From Procambarus clarkii (taxonomy: Eukaryota; Arthropoda; Malacostraca; Decapoda; Cambaridae): a stretch of 64,000 bases of DNA. Location of the stretch: contig NC_091188.1 of the NCBI RefSeq assembly GCF_040958095.1, forward strand, positions 36,522,017 through 36,586,016. The letters are read 5' to 3'. How positions within the stretch are numbered: the first letter of the stretch is position 1; each line of letters opens with the position of its first letter. Made by a program: the position numbers and the translations under genes. The notes under the pieces were generated by a model. The model did not search any database. It was not told the DNA's origin and saw only the letters and a program-made list of their open reading frames with translations. This document shows, piece by piece, positions 21,607 through 32,450 of the stretch.

Positions 21607-21649
21607 GACCTCCAACCCACAGTAGCTGGCCCTGCTTATCCCCCTTCCT

Positions 21650-22136
21650 GTCGAAAGGGTTTGTTTTGTTCTCTGAGGGTTCTTCCTGGAAGGACGTGGT
21701 GATCTTCCAAGACACCGGTGCCATCCAGGCTTTAATTTTGGAGAGTGCGTTGCAAGGTGCAAACACTCTCAACACTGGAGAGGTAGTACTGGTTGAGGGT
21801 ATCACTAGTGATACTCGAGCAGTGCCCATCTGTAAGGTTACTCTGGAGTCTGATTTCCACAAGGGTGTTTGTACAGTCGGAGTCACTTCTTACCTACCTT
21901 TCCCTAATGTTAATATAATATTGGGTAATGATTTAGCAGGGGATAAGGTAGGGGTCTCCAGACTGCCTTTTATGTTGCCTACCCTTAAGGTTTTCCTGGA
22001 TCTTCCAGCCGCAGAGGATAATGTTGTGTACCCTGTGTGTGTGATGACCAGGTCTATGGGCCATAAATGTAAGGGCAGCCCTGTGGTTGCCAAGGTGGTA
22101 AGTCCTGATGACACGAGGAACTTTCTGAGGGAGTGA
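21650..22136 (+). pseudogene. Protease of element C
   Basis: VIFQDTGAIQALILESAL places the catalytic Asp at 21711; NVNIILGNDLAGD near 21.92 kb is the second conserved retropepsin element. This is a second protease, distinct from that of element B, which is why B and C are treated as separate elements. The frame is open to a TGA at 22134. The sequence upstream of the protease (gag, zinc knuckle) is absent, cut at the 3' LTR of B. The surrounding V/I-rich strands and overall length of about 90 residues fit the family. Confidence 0.8.
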
Positions 22137-22558
22137 AAACCAAGTGGACCTTGCGGACACGTACATGGCCTGAATCAATGATGAGGCCGAGGACACTGTG
22201 GAGAGCCAACCATCACCTACTACCGAGAGTCGTGAGAAAGTGGTGGGGAAACCCTGGCGAGTCTCGGCCTATGGCATCTGACCCAGGCATGGAAGCTTCT
22301 TTGTGTGACTTACAGGACGCTGACCCCAATCTTGCAGAATGTCACGATGTAGCTCTCTCTAAGGAGGAAATTGTAGATGCAGCAACTGGGAACTATTACG
22401 AGGATTAGATTTTGATAAGAAAATGGAGAATACAGAGTTCTCCCTTGTCATATGTGTGCGAGATAGTCCACCAGGTTATGTTGCCTACCTGCTATAAAGA
22501 AAGTTTTGTCAGCTGCTCATGATGACTCTATGGGGGGACAAGAAGATATAAATATCAC
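22137..22558 (+). pseudogene. Element C integrase, N-terminal part before nested D
   Basis: Broken reading resembles the spacer before a gypsy integrase: LSKEEIVDAATGNYYED near 22.36 kb (stop follows), then AHDD..GG-type zinc-finger sequence near 22.52 kb in another frame. It ends at the target site ATCAC (22554-22558) of element D. The same finger continues at 29654 with HKIFKHFYWPKL and the Cys pair SCILCQF. Confidence 0.7.
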
Positions 22559-23271
22559 TGTGATGGTAATCTCTTTCAAGAGAGATTGAGCCTGCTCTTC
22601 CCTACGTAAAGTTACTTGTATATATACAACACTAAGATGCTACCTTCAAGATATGTCTACCAGTAGCACAAAACGTTTAAACCAGGAGGCAAGGTACCCT
22701 AAACTCCCCCAACTCCTCACTCCCTCCATGCCGGCTCACCACCATCGTCAACCAGCAAACTACCATTCCAGCCTGCTTGCTTCTGATTGGTGAACCGCCG
22801 ACTGCACACCTGCACCTCAGCGCCCTCTACCAAGTCGATGTCTGGGCCTGAACCAGTCATTGAAGTTAGAATATCCTGTGCTCTCAAGCTGTAAACAACC
22901 AACTGATATACGCTCTGTTTATTGGTGGATGTTCTCAGCTAGCGCTCTATTCTTAGCACCTGTTTAATAATTTTTCTGTCTTTATTTTATTTGTAGAGTA
23001 ACGTCACCACAGTTCTTATTTTTGATGTTATAATTTTTTGACTTGTTAATTTGCACTGTACATAGCCAAGGAATTGTCTTATTCATAATTTGTTTTTAAG
23101 TTAATTAAAGTTTCATTGTTCATACTATGTGTTTTGCGTGTCTTCTCTTACTTTACCACAGATAACAGCCAAGCAGTCGATCTTTTTTTTTTGTAAATGT
23201 GATTAGGTATTAACATCAGCCAAAGTGAGGACTGCATTACCATCTTCACTTTCCCGTCACATTTTTATGCG
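22559..23271 (+). mobile_element. 5' LTR of element D
   Basis: TGTGATGGTAATCTC to CCCGTCACA, 713 bp, colinear with 28955-29653 and differing by scattered substitutions and a few small indels. The inverted termini TGTGA/TCACA are intact. Confidence 0.92.
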
Positions 23272-24163
23272 GGCCTGTCCAAGGAGCTTCACTCAGCTAC
23301 TAGTACTAGAACGTCAATTTGTGGTAAGTGTACTTGGCTTTGATACAGTTGCTTTTCAATATTTTCATTACTTTTAATATTTATATGGTGCTGTGTATTC
23401 TGAGGGTAGCATATTGTGAGTGTTGGATAACTATGGATTACGTGGTGACTGTAGGCCTCAGTCATTCTCATAATTGGTCATCCTTCCCTCAGTGTTATTA
23501 CTCGTGTATTCCACCCTTTGTCCCTAGGATACTTCTCACATTCCGGCAGATCATCTTTTTGGTACCCTGGTACTTTGATTTATCTTCGGGTCAAAGCACC
23601 CAGTCTTCTGCAATCCGACCAAAGGAGGATACAGAGGGCCATAGTTCCTCTAGCACGGACTACGTTGCTGAGGTGGGACCTCAACAGCAGTTCTCGTCAC
23701 CAGTTGACAGTCGCACCCCTACACGTCGGTCAGAGATGATGATATTTACTTAGGTAGGGAATTAGCTTTCTTTTTTCAGAGCACAAAGATCGCTAATTCT
23801 GTAAGTATCATATTTCATTTAGTAGGAAAACCCTTGCTTCTGTCCTATAGAGACTCAGCAAGGTATGCCTACATTCTTGGACTACCTTATTCACTTTTGA
23901 AACAATTAAATATTTCATTTGTTTTAGAAACTATCGGTTACATATATTTAGTAGGATTTTCTTGCCCTTATTCTCTTACATTGAGTACCGGGTACAAGAT
24001 TTCCTGCGCTTTTGGTTGACTAATCATTTACCATACTAAAATTAACGTTAATTGTTAACGATTAAAATTCCACAGGATAGTTACCTGTTGCCACGTCATC
24101 CTGTTACTGACACTTACCATATCGCAAGTATATTCATTGTACATTTATTTGCTATTTTTCACA
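23272..24163 (+). other. 5' leader of element D
   Basis: About 0.9 kb of non-coding sequence between LTR and gag. No clear primer-binding site is seen directly after the LTR. Confidence 0.5.
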
Positions 24164-26062
24164 ATGTTTCGTCTCCAAGCATTTCGTAACGACCCTGCAA
24201 GTGAAGTAGGGAACTTAAGTCGTACCAAGAAGACCGAATTACAAACTCTTGCACACAAGTATCATCTAGATGTTCCCCATGGAGTCAACAAAAATGACTT
24301 GCATAATTTAATCTTGGATCATCTCTTAGATGAAGGTAAGATAGACTCTGAAGCTCACGAAAACTATTCTATTGCAGATAAACATGCTCTGGCAGCTATG
24401 AAATTGTAGCTCGAACTAGCCAACATAGAGCGGGAACAACAAAAAGAAGCTCTCCAGATAAAGAAAGAAGAGGCGGCCCTAAGGAAAGAAGAACAAGAAC
24501 GTGAGGCGGCCCGGGCGAAAGAAGCTCTACAACTAAAGTAACGCGAGATGGCCCTAAAGAAAGAAGAGCAGGCCCTACACCAAGAGCGTGAGCGAGTACA
24601 GCTTGAAGCAAGATAACGTCACCTGGAGATGCAACGCGAGCATGATAAGAAGCAAGCTGATATGGCTCTAGCATGTCGTCAACAAAAACTCGCATTTGAA
24701 ACTACACACCACACTCAGCGCCAACAAGCTACAGCTAGTCTTCCCATAAGTTTCAATGTCTCCCATGCAAGTAAGTTAATGCCACCATTCGTTGAAACAG
24801 AGATCGATGTATTTTTCACCACTTTTGAGACCCTAGCTAAAAAACTTAGCTGGCCTGAAGATCAATGGTCTACCCTGCTCAGAGTGCATCTCACAGGTAG
24901 AGCTGCAGTTACTCTCAGTACCTTAGCGTCTGAGAATGACTACCAGACCCTGAAGCAAGCAGTTTTGGACGCCTACCTTCTCTCCACCGAAAGCTACAGA
25001 CGAAAATTCCGTGATTATCTAAAGGCAAGTACCACCACCTTTATAGAATTTGCCAATACAAAGAAAAAATATTTCATGAAATGGCTGGAAGCAGCACATG
25101 TCTCTACATTTTCAGAACTCGTCAACCTCATTGTAGTTGAAGAATTCTTTAGACATGTTCCCCCTTCCATCCGTTTATATTTAGCAGACAAAGAAGAAAC
25201 CGACTACATTAGATGTGCGAAGTCGGCTGACACCTACAACCTCATCCATCGGCTACCACCAGATCCACCTTCCAGTAAGAAGTCTTGGTATAGTTATGAT
25301 AAAGTGAGTACCGATCAAGCGAGCTCTCAATTGTATTGTAAGTATTGCAAGCTCTATGGACATACCATGGATAAATGTGGTAAAGCTCAAGACAAAGGAA
25401 ACAATGAAACAACTAAACCCAAACCGACTCCTCCTAAGTCCAGTAAGCCTGTGATGAATGTTGGTGTTCTTGTTAATGATCTTTCTCTCTTCAGCAAACA
25501 CCTATATCCTGGAACTGTCTCTGCCAGCAGTACAGATTCGGAGGGACGTTTCAAATTGAAGATCTTGAGGGACACAGCGGCTCTTCAATCAATAATATTG
25601 AAATCGGCTGTGCCTAATGTCACTTACACTGGGGAAACCGTCGTTATCACTGACCTCACTGCTACCACTCCTTATCCACTCGCCAGAGTCCACCTGGATT
25701 GTCCTTTCGTGACCGGTGAAGTCCAAGTCGCCATCAGGGAAAAGCCTTTTCCCATGTCTGTAGTGAAACTTCTCCTGGGCAATGACTTGACAGAAGATCT
25801 GCAACCTTCCAACCTGATCATCATGGACAAACCACAGGTGTGTAACTCTGTAGTGGACAATCCCATCTTTAAGTATGTTCCAGTAGAGGTCCAAGAAAGT
25901 GGTGAAGTTTCTCCTCCGGTTTTGGTGACCCCCGTGCACAAGCTGCACGCTCACAACCAGATGACTCTGCTGCAACCGCTGTCCCTCAAGACCATCAGAA
26001 TCTACCACCGAATCTTACTATGTTGGAGTTCTGTAAGTTACAGAGGGAGGATCCTTCATTAA
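24164..26062 (+). pseudogene. Gag and protease of element D
   Basis: The start chosen is MFRLQAFRNDPASEVG at 24164. Residues 18-60 (LSRTKKTELQTLAHKYHLDV and on) are SAP-like, followed by a charged coiled coil interrupted by three in-frame stops: TAG 24407, TAA 24539, TAA 24614. The frame is then open from 24629: capsid-like domain (LSWPEDQWSTLLRVHLTGRA, YRRKFRDYLK), zinc knuckle CKYCKLYGHTMDKC near 25.34 kb, and protease with RDTAALQSIIL near 25.57 kb and LLLGNDLTED near 25.77 kb. In the catalytic triplet the usual Asp-Thr/Ser-Gly reads Asp-Thr-Ala. After the protease the frame runs out at 26062. Gag and protease share one frame, as in element B. Confidence 0.85.
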
Positions 26063-26827
26063 CACCATTATTCTTCCAGGCCGAGACTCAACCTGACAGT
26101 ATTCCTGGGTTCTTTCTAGAGAATCAGCTGCTCTACCGCAGGTAGAGACCCAGTAAGCTGAAGGAGGATGACGATTGGGCAAATGTCAAACAACTAGTGG
26201 TTCCCACCAGCCTACGGCCCGATATTCTACACCTGGCCCACGGAGCACTTTCTCACTATGGTTTTAACAAAACCTACCACGGTATCAGACAAGACTACTA
26301 CTGGTCAGGTATGGTTAAAGACATCAAAAGTTACGTGCAACAGTGTCATACATATCAGATGGCAGGGAAACCTAACATCTCTATTCCCAAGGCTCCATTG
26401 ACTCCTATCCAGGTGCCTGCGGAACCTTTCCACAGACTCATCATAGACTGTGTTGGTCCTTTAGCCCGGACCAGTTCTGGCAACGCCTATATACTAACTA
26501 TCCTGTGTCCTTCCACCAGATTCCCCATAGCAGTTCCACTAAAGAACATTACGGCTGCTACTGTGTTGAAACAACTATTGAAGATCTTCACCCAGTATGG
26601 ATTTCCAAGAGAGGTTCAAAGTGACTGTGGCACCAACTTCACCAGTGATCTCTTCAAAAAGACACTGTCAGAAGTCTCCCCAATGAGTCTCTAGGAGTAT
26701 CTCCTTATGAGATGCTCTACGGACGTAAGTGCCGTACTCCTCTCAAAGCTTTTAAAGACTTTACGTAATGCCACCTTCAGTGACCCTCAGAATGTGCCCC
26801 AGTTTCTTCAAAACTTAAAGCACCTTA
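26063..26827 (+). pseudogene. Integrase of element D, with internal deletion
   Basis: The pre-integrase spacer and zinc finger are readable from about 26.03 kb with a TAG in the spacer. The finger reads LAHGALSHYGF...QQCHTYQ: the two His and first Cys are present, but the last Cys is Tyr. The catalytic core begins LIIDCVGPL (first Asp) and SDCGTNF (second Asp, near 26.62 kb). The segment that should carry the third acidic residue is missing: about 170 bases are absent between 26.66 and 26.67 kb compared with the related copy on the minus strand at 63.7-64.0 kb. Reading resumes out of frame as the conserved 'LGVSPYEMLYG' stretch near 26.69 kb. The enzyme cannot be functional. Confidence 0.85.
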
Positions 26828-27085
26828 AGGGAGCCGGTCGGCCGAGCGGACCGAACGCTGGACTTGTGATCCTGTGGTCCCGGGTTCGATCCCGGGCGCC
26901 GCGAGAAACAATGGGTAGAGTTTCTTTCACCCTATGCCCCTGTTTCCTAGCAGTAAAATAGGTACCTTGGTGTTAGTCAGCTGTCACGGGCTGCTTCCTG
27001 GGGGTGGAGGCCTGGTCGAGGACCGGGCCGCGGGGACACTAAAAAAGCCCCGAAATCATCTAAAGATAACCTCAAGATAACCTAC
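26828..27085 (+). mobile_element. SINE-B copy, full length, inserted in element D integrase
   Basis: The head GGGAGCCGGTCGGCCGAGCG starts a tRNA-like fold; the anticodon-loop position reads CTTGTGA (TGT, Thr-like), and the T-arm is GGGTTCGATCCCGGG. The body and tail end in repeated GATAACCTCAA. Integrase reading continues after it. Confidence 0.9.
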
Positions 27086-28928
27086 TAGAGAGAGTACGTA
27101 AATTTGCTAATGACAATCTATTGAAAGCTCAGGAAAGGATGAAGACTCATTTTGACCAACGCAGCAAAATAGTGAAATTTAAACCAGGAGACTTCGTGTT
27201 GGCATATTTTCCTATCCCAGGTTCTCCATTGCAAAACAAGTTTTCAGGACCCTACCGCATCAAGGAGTGCAGAAACAACCACAACTACGTTCTTGAAACT
27301 CCAGATAGGCGGCGGAAGACCCAATTGTGCCACGTCAACCTCCTTAAGCAGTATCAAGGTACTCCCAACACTGTGTTGGTATCATTATCCACATTTAAAG
27401 GTCTATACCTCCACATTGAGACCTTCCCTGCTTCTCCTCCCGAAAGCACTAACACTGAGTCAGTGCCTTCCAACTCAGAAATCCTAACTGATCTTCATAC
27501 CTATTTGCAGGACAGTAATAGTGCTCCTCTCATCAGAATCTTCAAGGAACATCAGAAGTTCTTCACCGATGATCCACAGGAGTGTAATGTGGTTCAGGAC
27601 GACATTCAGCTACTCCCTGACACCCGGCCGATTCGTCAACCTTTCTACAGAATCAGCCCGAGCAAAAAGGAAGTTATGCGTGCTGAAGTACAGAATCTCC
27701 TGGATCATGGGCTGGCCACCCCTTGTGAGTCCCCTTGGCCCTCACCCTGCATCTTGATGCCGAAACCGCACGGTAAAGTGAGGCTGTGTACCGACTACAG
27801 GAAATTGAATCTTGCGACTGTCAAAGATGCTTACCCATTATCTAGAGTAGATGACATCCTTGACGCCATTGGTAATGCTCGGTATTTATCCAAACTAGAC
27901 TTACTCAAGGGATACTACCAAGTGTGTTTGACAGAGCGAGCAAAGGAAATATCTGCCTTCACCACTCCTTTTGGCCTTTACAGGTATGAACGTCTTCCAT
28001 TTGGACTATGTAATGCCCCGGCCACCTTCCAGCGAGCTGTCAACCGCGTCATCCATGGCTTAGATCACACCTATGCCTACTTGGATGATATCGTTGTGGC
28101 AACTAACACCTGGAATGAACATCTGCTCCAGCTGCAACGATTGTTCGCCAAGCTCCTGACAGCCGGCCTCACCATCAACTTGGGCAAGTCCACCTTTGCT
28201 AAAGGTAAAGTGCGTTATCTAGGTCATGTAATAGGGAGTGGCAGCCAAGCTCTATTAAACATACACACTCAAGCCATCCAGCATTACCCACAGCCTACCA
28301 CCAGGAAGCAGCTCCGGCGCTTCCTTGGTCTTGCCTCCTACTACCGTAGGTTTGTGAATAATTTTAGTACAGTAGCGACACCATTGATCACTTTAACCAG
28401 CTCCAAGCAACGGTATCATTGGACCATTCAGCAAACCATTGCTTTTGAACAACTTAAATCTCTGCTCTGTTCTAATCCTATTCTCGCCTCGCCAGATATC
28501 ACGAAGCCTTTCATCCTCCATGTCGACGCCAGTGGTACCGGCATCAGGGGCGTCCTGATGCAACAACGAGGCGAGGAGGTTCTACCTGTTAGCCACTACA
28601 GCTACAAGTTAAAACCTCACCAGAAGAATTACAGCACTATCGAAAAGGAACTTCTCTCCATCGTCCTGAACTTACAGCACTTTGCATCATACCTACAAGG
28701 TGCTCGGTCTACCACCATCTACTCGGACCACAATCCCTTATGCTTCTTGCAGCAAGCCCAATTCACCAATCAACGACTTCTACGATGGGCTTTGTATCTG
28801 CAGAATTTCAACCTGTAGATCTTCTACATCAAGGGTTCTGACAACATCGTAGCAGACGCCCTCTCCAGAGTCTATGAGGTAGAGGCAGCAACACATGCCA
28901 CTCTACCATCAGAAGAAGTAACTTGACC
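27086..28928 (+). pseudogene. Integrase C-terminus, RT and RNase H of element D
   Basis: A 565-residue frame (27121-28818) holds, in order: integrase C-terminal module (MKTHFDQRSK, FKPGDFVLAYFPIPGSPLQN, SGPYRI), a spacer, and RT with CESPWPSPCILMPKPHGKVR, LCTDYRKLN, LPFGLCNAPATFQRA and catalytic YLDDIVV near 28.08 kb. The connection is FLGLASYYRRFVNNF. RNase H has HVDASGTG (Asp), EKELLSIV (Glu) and YSDHNPL (Asp). A TAG at 28816 interrupts RNase H; reading continues to DALSR, the last catalytic Asp. Apart from that stop the RT is intact. The polyprotein order integrase then RT is the notable point; no RT lies upstream of the integrase. Confidence 0.9.
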
Positions 28929-28942
28929 CGTTAGAGCAGGCT

Positions 28943-28954
28943 TCGGGGGAGAGT
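28943..28954 (+). promoter_or_regulatory. Polypurine tract of element D
   Basis: CGGGGGAGAGT directly precedes the 3' LTR (28955), the usual position for plus-strand DNA priming. Confidence 0.7.
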
Positions 28955-29653
28955 TGTGACGGTAATCTCTTTCAAGAGAGATTGAGCCTGCTCTTCCCTA
29001 CGTAAAATTACTTATATATATACAACACTAAGATGCTACCTTAGATACGTCTACTAGTAGCACAAAACGTTTTAACCAGGAGGCAAACGTACCCTAAACT
29101 TCCCCCACTCCCTCCATGCCGGCTCGCCACCGTCGTCAACCAGCAAACTACCATTCCAGCCTGCCTGCTTCTGATTGGTGACCCGCCGACTGCACACCTG
29201 CACCTGAGCGCCCTCTACCAAGTCGATGTCTGGGCCTGAACCAGTCATTGAAGTCTGAATATTCTTGTGATCTCAAGCTGTAAACAACCAACTGATAAAC
29301 GCTCTGTTTATTGGTGGATGTTCTTAGCTAGCGCTATATTCTCAACACCTGTTTCATCATTTTTTCTGTCTTTATTTATTAGTAGAGTAACGTCACCACA
29401 GTTCTTATTTTTTATGTTATATTTTTTTACTTGTTAATTTGCACTGTACATAGCCAAGGAATTGTCTTATTCATAATTTGTTTCTAAGTTAATTAAAGTT
29501 TCATTGTTCATACTATGTGTTTTGCGTGTCTTCCCTTACTTTACCACAGACAACAGCCAAGCAGTCGATCATTTTTTTTTTTTTGTAAATGTGATTAGGC
29601 ATTAACATCAGCCAAAGTGAGGACTGCATTACCATCTACATTTTCCCGTCACA
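28955..29653 (+). mobile_element. 3' LTR of element D
   Basis: TGTGACGGTAATCTC to CCCGTCACA, 699 bp, followed by the target duplication ATCAC. Confidence 0.92.
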
Positions 29654-30584
29654 ATCACCTATCATAAAATCTTTAAACATTTCTACTGGCCCAAGCTGAA
29701 AAGCGATGTGGCAAAATTTTATAACTCTTGTATCCTTTGTCAGTTTGTTGGGAAAGCAAACCAGACACCAACTAAAGCTCCTCTAAGGCCTATTGTCGTG
29801 CCAGAGGAACCATTTTCTCATGTGGTAATGGAATGTTTTGGTCCATTACCTAGAACTATGTCTGGTAATATTTACCTCATAACAAAGATGTGTATCACGA
29901 CCCATTACCCTGAGGCTTTTGCAGTAAGGAATATCCGAGCAAAGACTGTTGTTGCTCGTATGTTGTAATTTTTTAGTACTTTTCGTTTTCGTAATCTCGG
30001 GTCGTACAAACCGACAATGGTACTAATTTTAAGTCTGATATTTTTTAACAATTCTGTAAGGACTATAGAATAACTCATAAGGTTTCTAGCCCATACCATC
30101 CACAGAGTCAGGGGGTAATTGAGCGGTTCCATCAGACGATGAAGCAGATGTGGAAGACATCGTGTGAGAATTCACAGAGATTTGGGGATGAGAACCAACC
30201 TTATGTGTTCTTTGCTGCTCGAGAGGGGTTACAAAGTTCATTCAGTTGTTCTCCTTTTGAGTTAGTCTTTGGCCTTAAGGCCGTAGACCCTTGCAAATGT
30301 TACAAGAGAATCTGCTAGGTAATGTAACGTTTCCCGAAGATTCGGCTTTCTTTGCGCAACACAACCAGAGACTCAGTGACTGCAAGACGGCTGCACTAAA
30401 GTATCTTGGGAAGGCCCAAGAAAGTATGAAAGAACGACATGATGCTAAGGCTAAGTTGAGGGTATTTCAGCCTGGTGACCCTGTCCTGGTATTAAAACCT
30501 CGACTGGGGGAACACTATGTCTCACAAGTACGAAGGCCCCTATATTGTAGCAGAAAAGGGAGGGGGACCTTACGTACAAAGTAA
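29654..30584 (+). pseudogene. Integrase of element C, main part
   Basis: This continues the zinc finger interrupted by element D: FYWPKLKSDV, then SCILCQFVGKANQTPTKAPL. The core follows with VVMECFGPLPRTMSGNIY; the first catalytic Asp position reads Glu (MEC where MD or ID is usual). The frame stops at 29966 and shifts. QTDNGTNF (second Asp) is readable near 30.01 kb and SPYHPQSQG..IERFHQT (Glu) near 30.09-30.14 kb. The C-terminal module (MKERHDAKAKLRVFQPGDPV) ends near 30.58 kb. This gives the full order finger, core, C-terminus ahead of the RT, as in element D. Confidence 0.85.
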
Positions 30585-30689
30585 GGCACTCTGACAAGCT
30601 TAACCAGGTGATGTTTGTACACTTGAACCATCTGAAGAAGTTCCAGGGCCCCAGGCCCGTCGCTCTAACCAATGTTTCCTTTTCCAGTA

Positions 30690-32127
30690 AGGGAGGGGGA
30701 TAATTGTTCTGGGGACCCAACTAATCTCATTCTCCCTAATTCTAAATCTGTGATTGCTGGGGAGGAGAGACTGTCCCATTTGCAGATGGGCCAACGTGAA
30801 GAGGTGCAGTCGCTACTTGACGAATTGTTCAGTCGGTTCAGGGAGGTCCCGACCCAGACTGATGCCATCTACTATGATGTCAAGTTGACAGACTACACCC
30901 TTTAACCCTATCGGATGAGTCTCGAAAAGAAGGTCATCGTGCGGAACGAAGTCGACTTCCTGCTCCAGCACGGCCTAATCCGGCTGAGCCAGGGCTATTG
31001 GTGCTCGCCCTGCCTTTTGGTCCCCAAACCAGACGGCTCCTGGCGATTATGCACCGACTATCGGCAGCTGAACAAGGTGACCATTGTGGATGCCTATCCG
31101 CTGCCCCTCCTAGAAGACTGCATCGACGAGATTGGGAATGCCACTTACGTATCGAAATTCGATCTCTCGAAGGGATACTATCAGATCCCGCTCACTGAAC
31201 GTGCCAAGCAACTAACTGCGTTTGTAACATCCGATGGTGTCTTCGAGTATCAAGTGTTAGCGTTTGGATTGTGTAATGCCCCTGTAATGAACTCTGCTTG
31301 TAAAGGTGCCAAATTGTTGGGCATATTTAGATGACATTGTGCTTTTTGATAGAAATTGGGCTGACCACATAGCTAGGTTACACCAGGTGTTCACAGTTTT
31401 GAAAAGTGCAAATCTAACTTTAAAGGCAAAAAAGTGTCATTTTGGCCAAGGCACAGTGATGTACCTCGGTTATGAAGTGGGCCAAGGAAAAGTGTTACCT
31501 CGGAAAGATAAAATCAGTGCCATTCTGGAGTATTCAGTGCTCCAGTCTAAAAAGCAAGTGCAATGGTTGATCGGTATATGTACATACTACCGCCGCTTTT
31601 GTCAGAACTTTTCCCGTGTAACCACTCCTCTCAAGGACTTGTTGCGTAAGGCGGTTAAATTTAAGTGGTCAACAGACTGTGCAGAGGCTTTTAAAAACTT
31701 GAAATTGATCTTAGCTTCTGCCCCAGTGCTCGCTAGTCCAAGGTTCGACAGACCGTTTAAAATTCACGTTGCCGTGTCTGACTCAGGTGCTGGTGCAGTG
31801 TTGTTGCAAACTTGGGATGATCAAGTGAACCATCCAGTGTACTATTACTCTGTGAAATTTGACAAGGTGTAACACAATTATTCAGTGGTAGAAAAAGAAG
31901 CTTTGGCGCTAGTGTTAGCCTGTAAAAAGTTTGAAGTATATCTAACCACTTACGTTGTAGAAGTGTACACGGACCATAACCCACTGGTGTTTATACACCA
32001 AATGAAAGAGAAAAATAAACCTATACTCAGGTGGGCATTATACTTGCAGGACTTCAATCTTTCCATTATCCACCTAGTGGGTCGGCTCAATATGATAGCA
32101 AATGCGCTGTCCCGGTTACCTGAGTAA
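30690..32127 (+). pseudogene. RT and RNase H of element C
   Basis: RT: YWCSPCLLVPKPDGSWRLCT near 31.0 kb, FDLSKGYYQIPLTERAKQLT, LAFGLCNAP; a small deletion near 31.29 kb removes part of the palm and shifts the frame; then AYLDDIVLF near 31.32 kb with both catalytic Asp. RNase H: the first motif reads HVAVSDSGAGAVL, so the usual first Asp is Ala. EKEALALVLA supplies Glu, YTDHNPL an Asp, and the last motif reads IANALSRLPE where Asp is usual (Asp to Asn). Stops: TAA near 30903 and TAA at 31870. Two lost RNase H acids plus stops show long inactivity, in contrast to the open frame of B. Confidence 0.88.
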
Positions 32128-32436
32128 ACATTCATCTGAGCCACAGGAAGCCATATACCAACTGTCATGTTTTAGTTATCTTTTTTAGGTTCTGCTGTGA
32201 CATTAAATATTTCGTGTCAAATTTATTTATTTCCCCATATTTGTGTGTGCTTTTTCTTTCTGAGAATTCCTTTTTGGTGTGCTTTTTCTTTGAGAAATTT
32301 ATTTGTGTGCTTTTTCTTTCAGAGATTATTGGTTCTTATTTTTTTATTTTCTTTTATGGACTATATTTTCCTTTCTAACTTTGTATGCTCTTACAAAAAA
32401 ATATGACTACTATTCTAGTAGCCACATTTTTTCTCT

Positions 32437-32450
32437 GAAGGGGGGAGGAG
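32437..32450 (+). promoter_or_regulatory. Polypurine tract of element C
   Basis: GAAGGGGGGAGGAG abuts the 3' LTR start at 32451. Confidence 0.85.

Larger units (their letters stand above)
22559..29653 (+). mobile_element. Ty3/gypsy element D (Gmr1-like order)
   Basis: Complete 7.1 kb element with LTRs at 22559-23271 and 28955-29653 and a perfect 5-bp target duplication ATCAC (22554-22558, 29654-29658). Internal order: gag, protease, integrase, RT, RNase H. It lies in the integrase zinc finger of element C, whose reading resumes after it. It carries at least five stops, a deletion in the integrase and a SINE insertion, so it is inactive. Confidence 0.92.
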
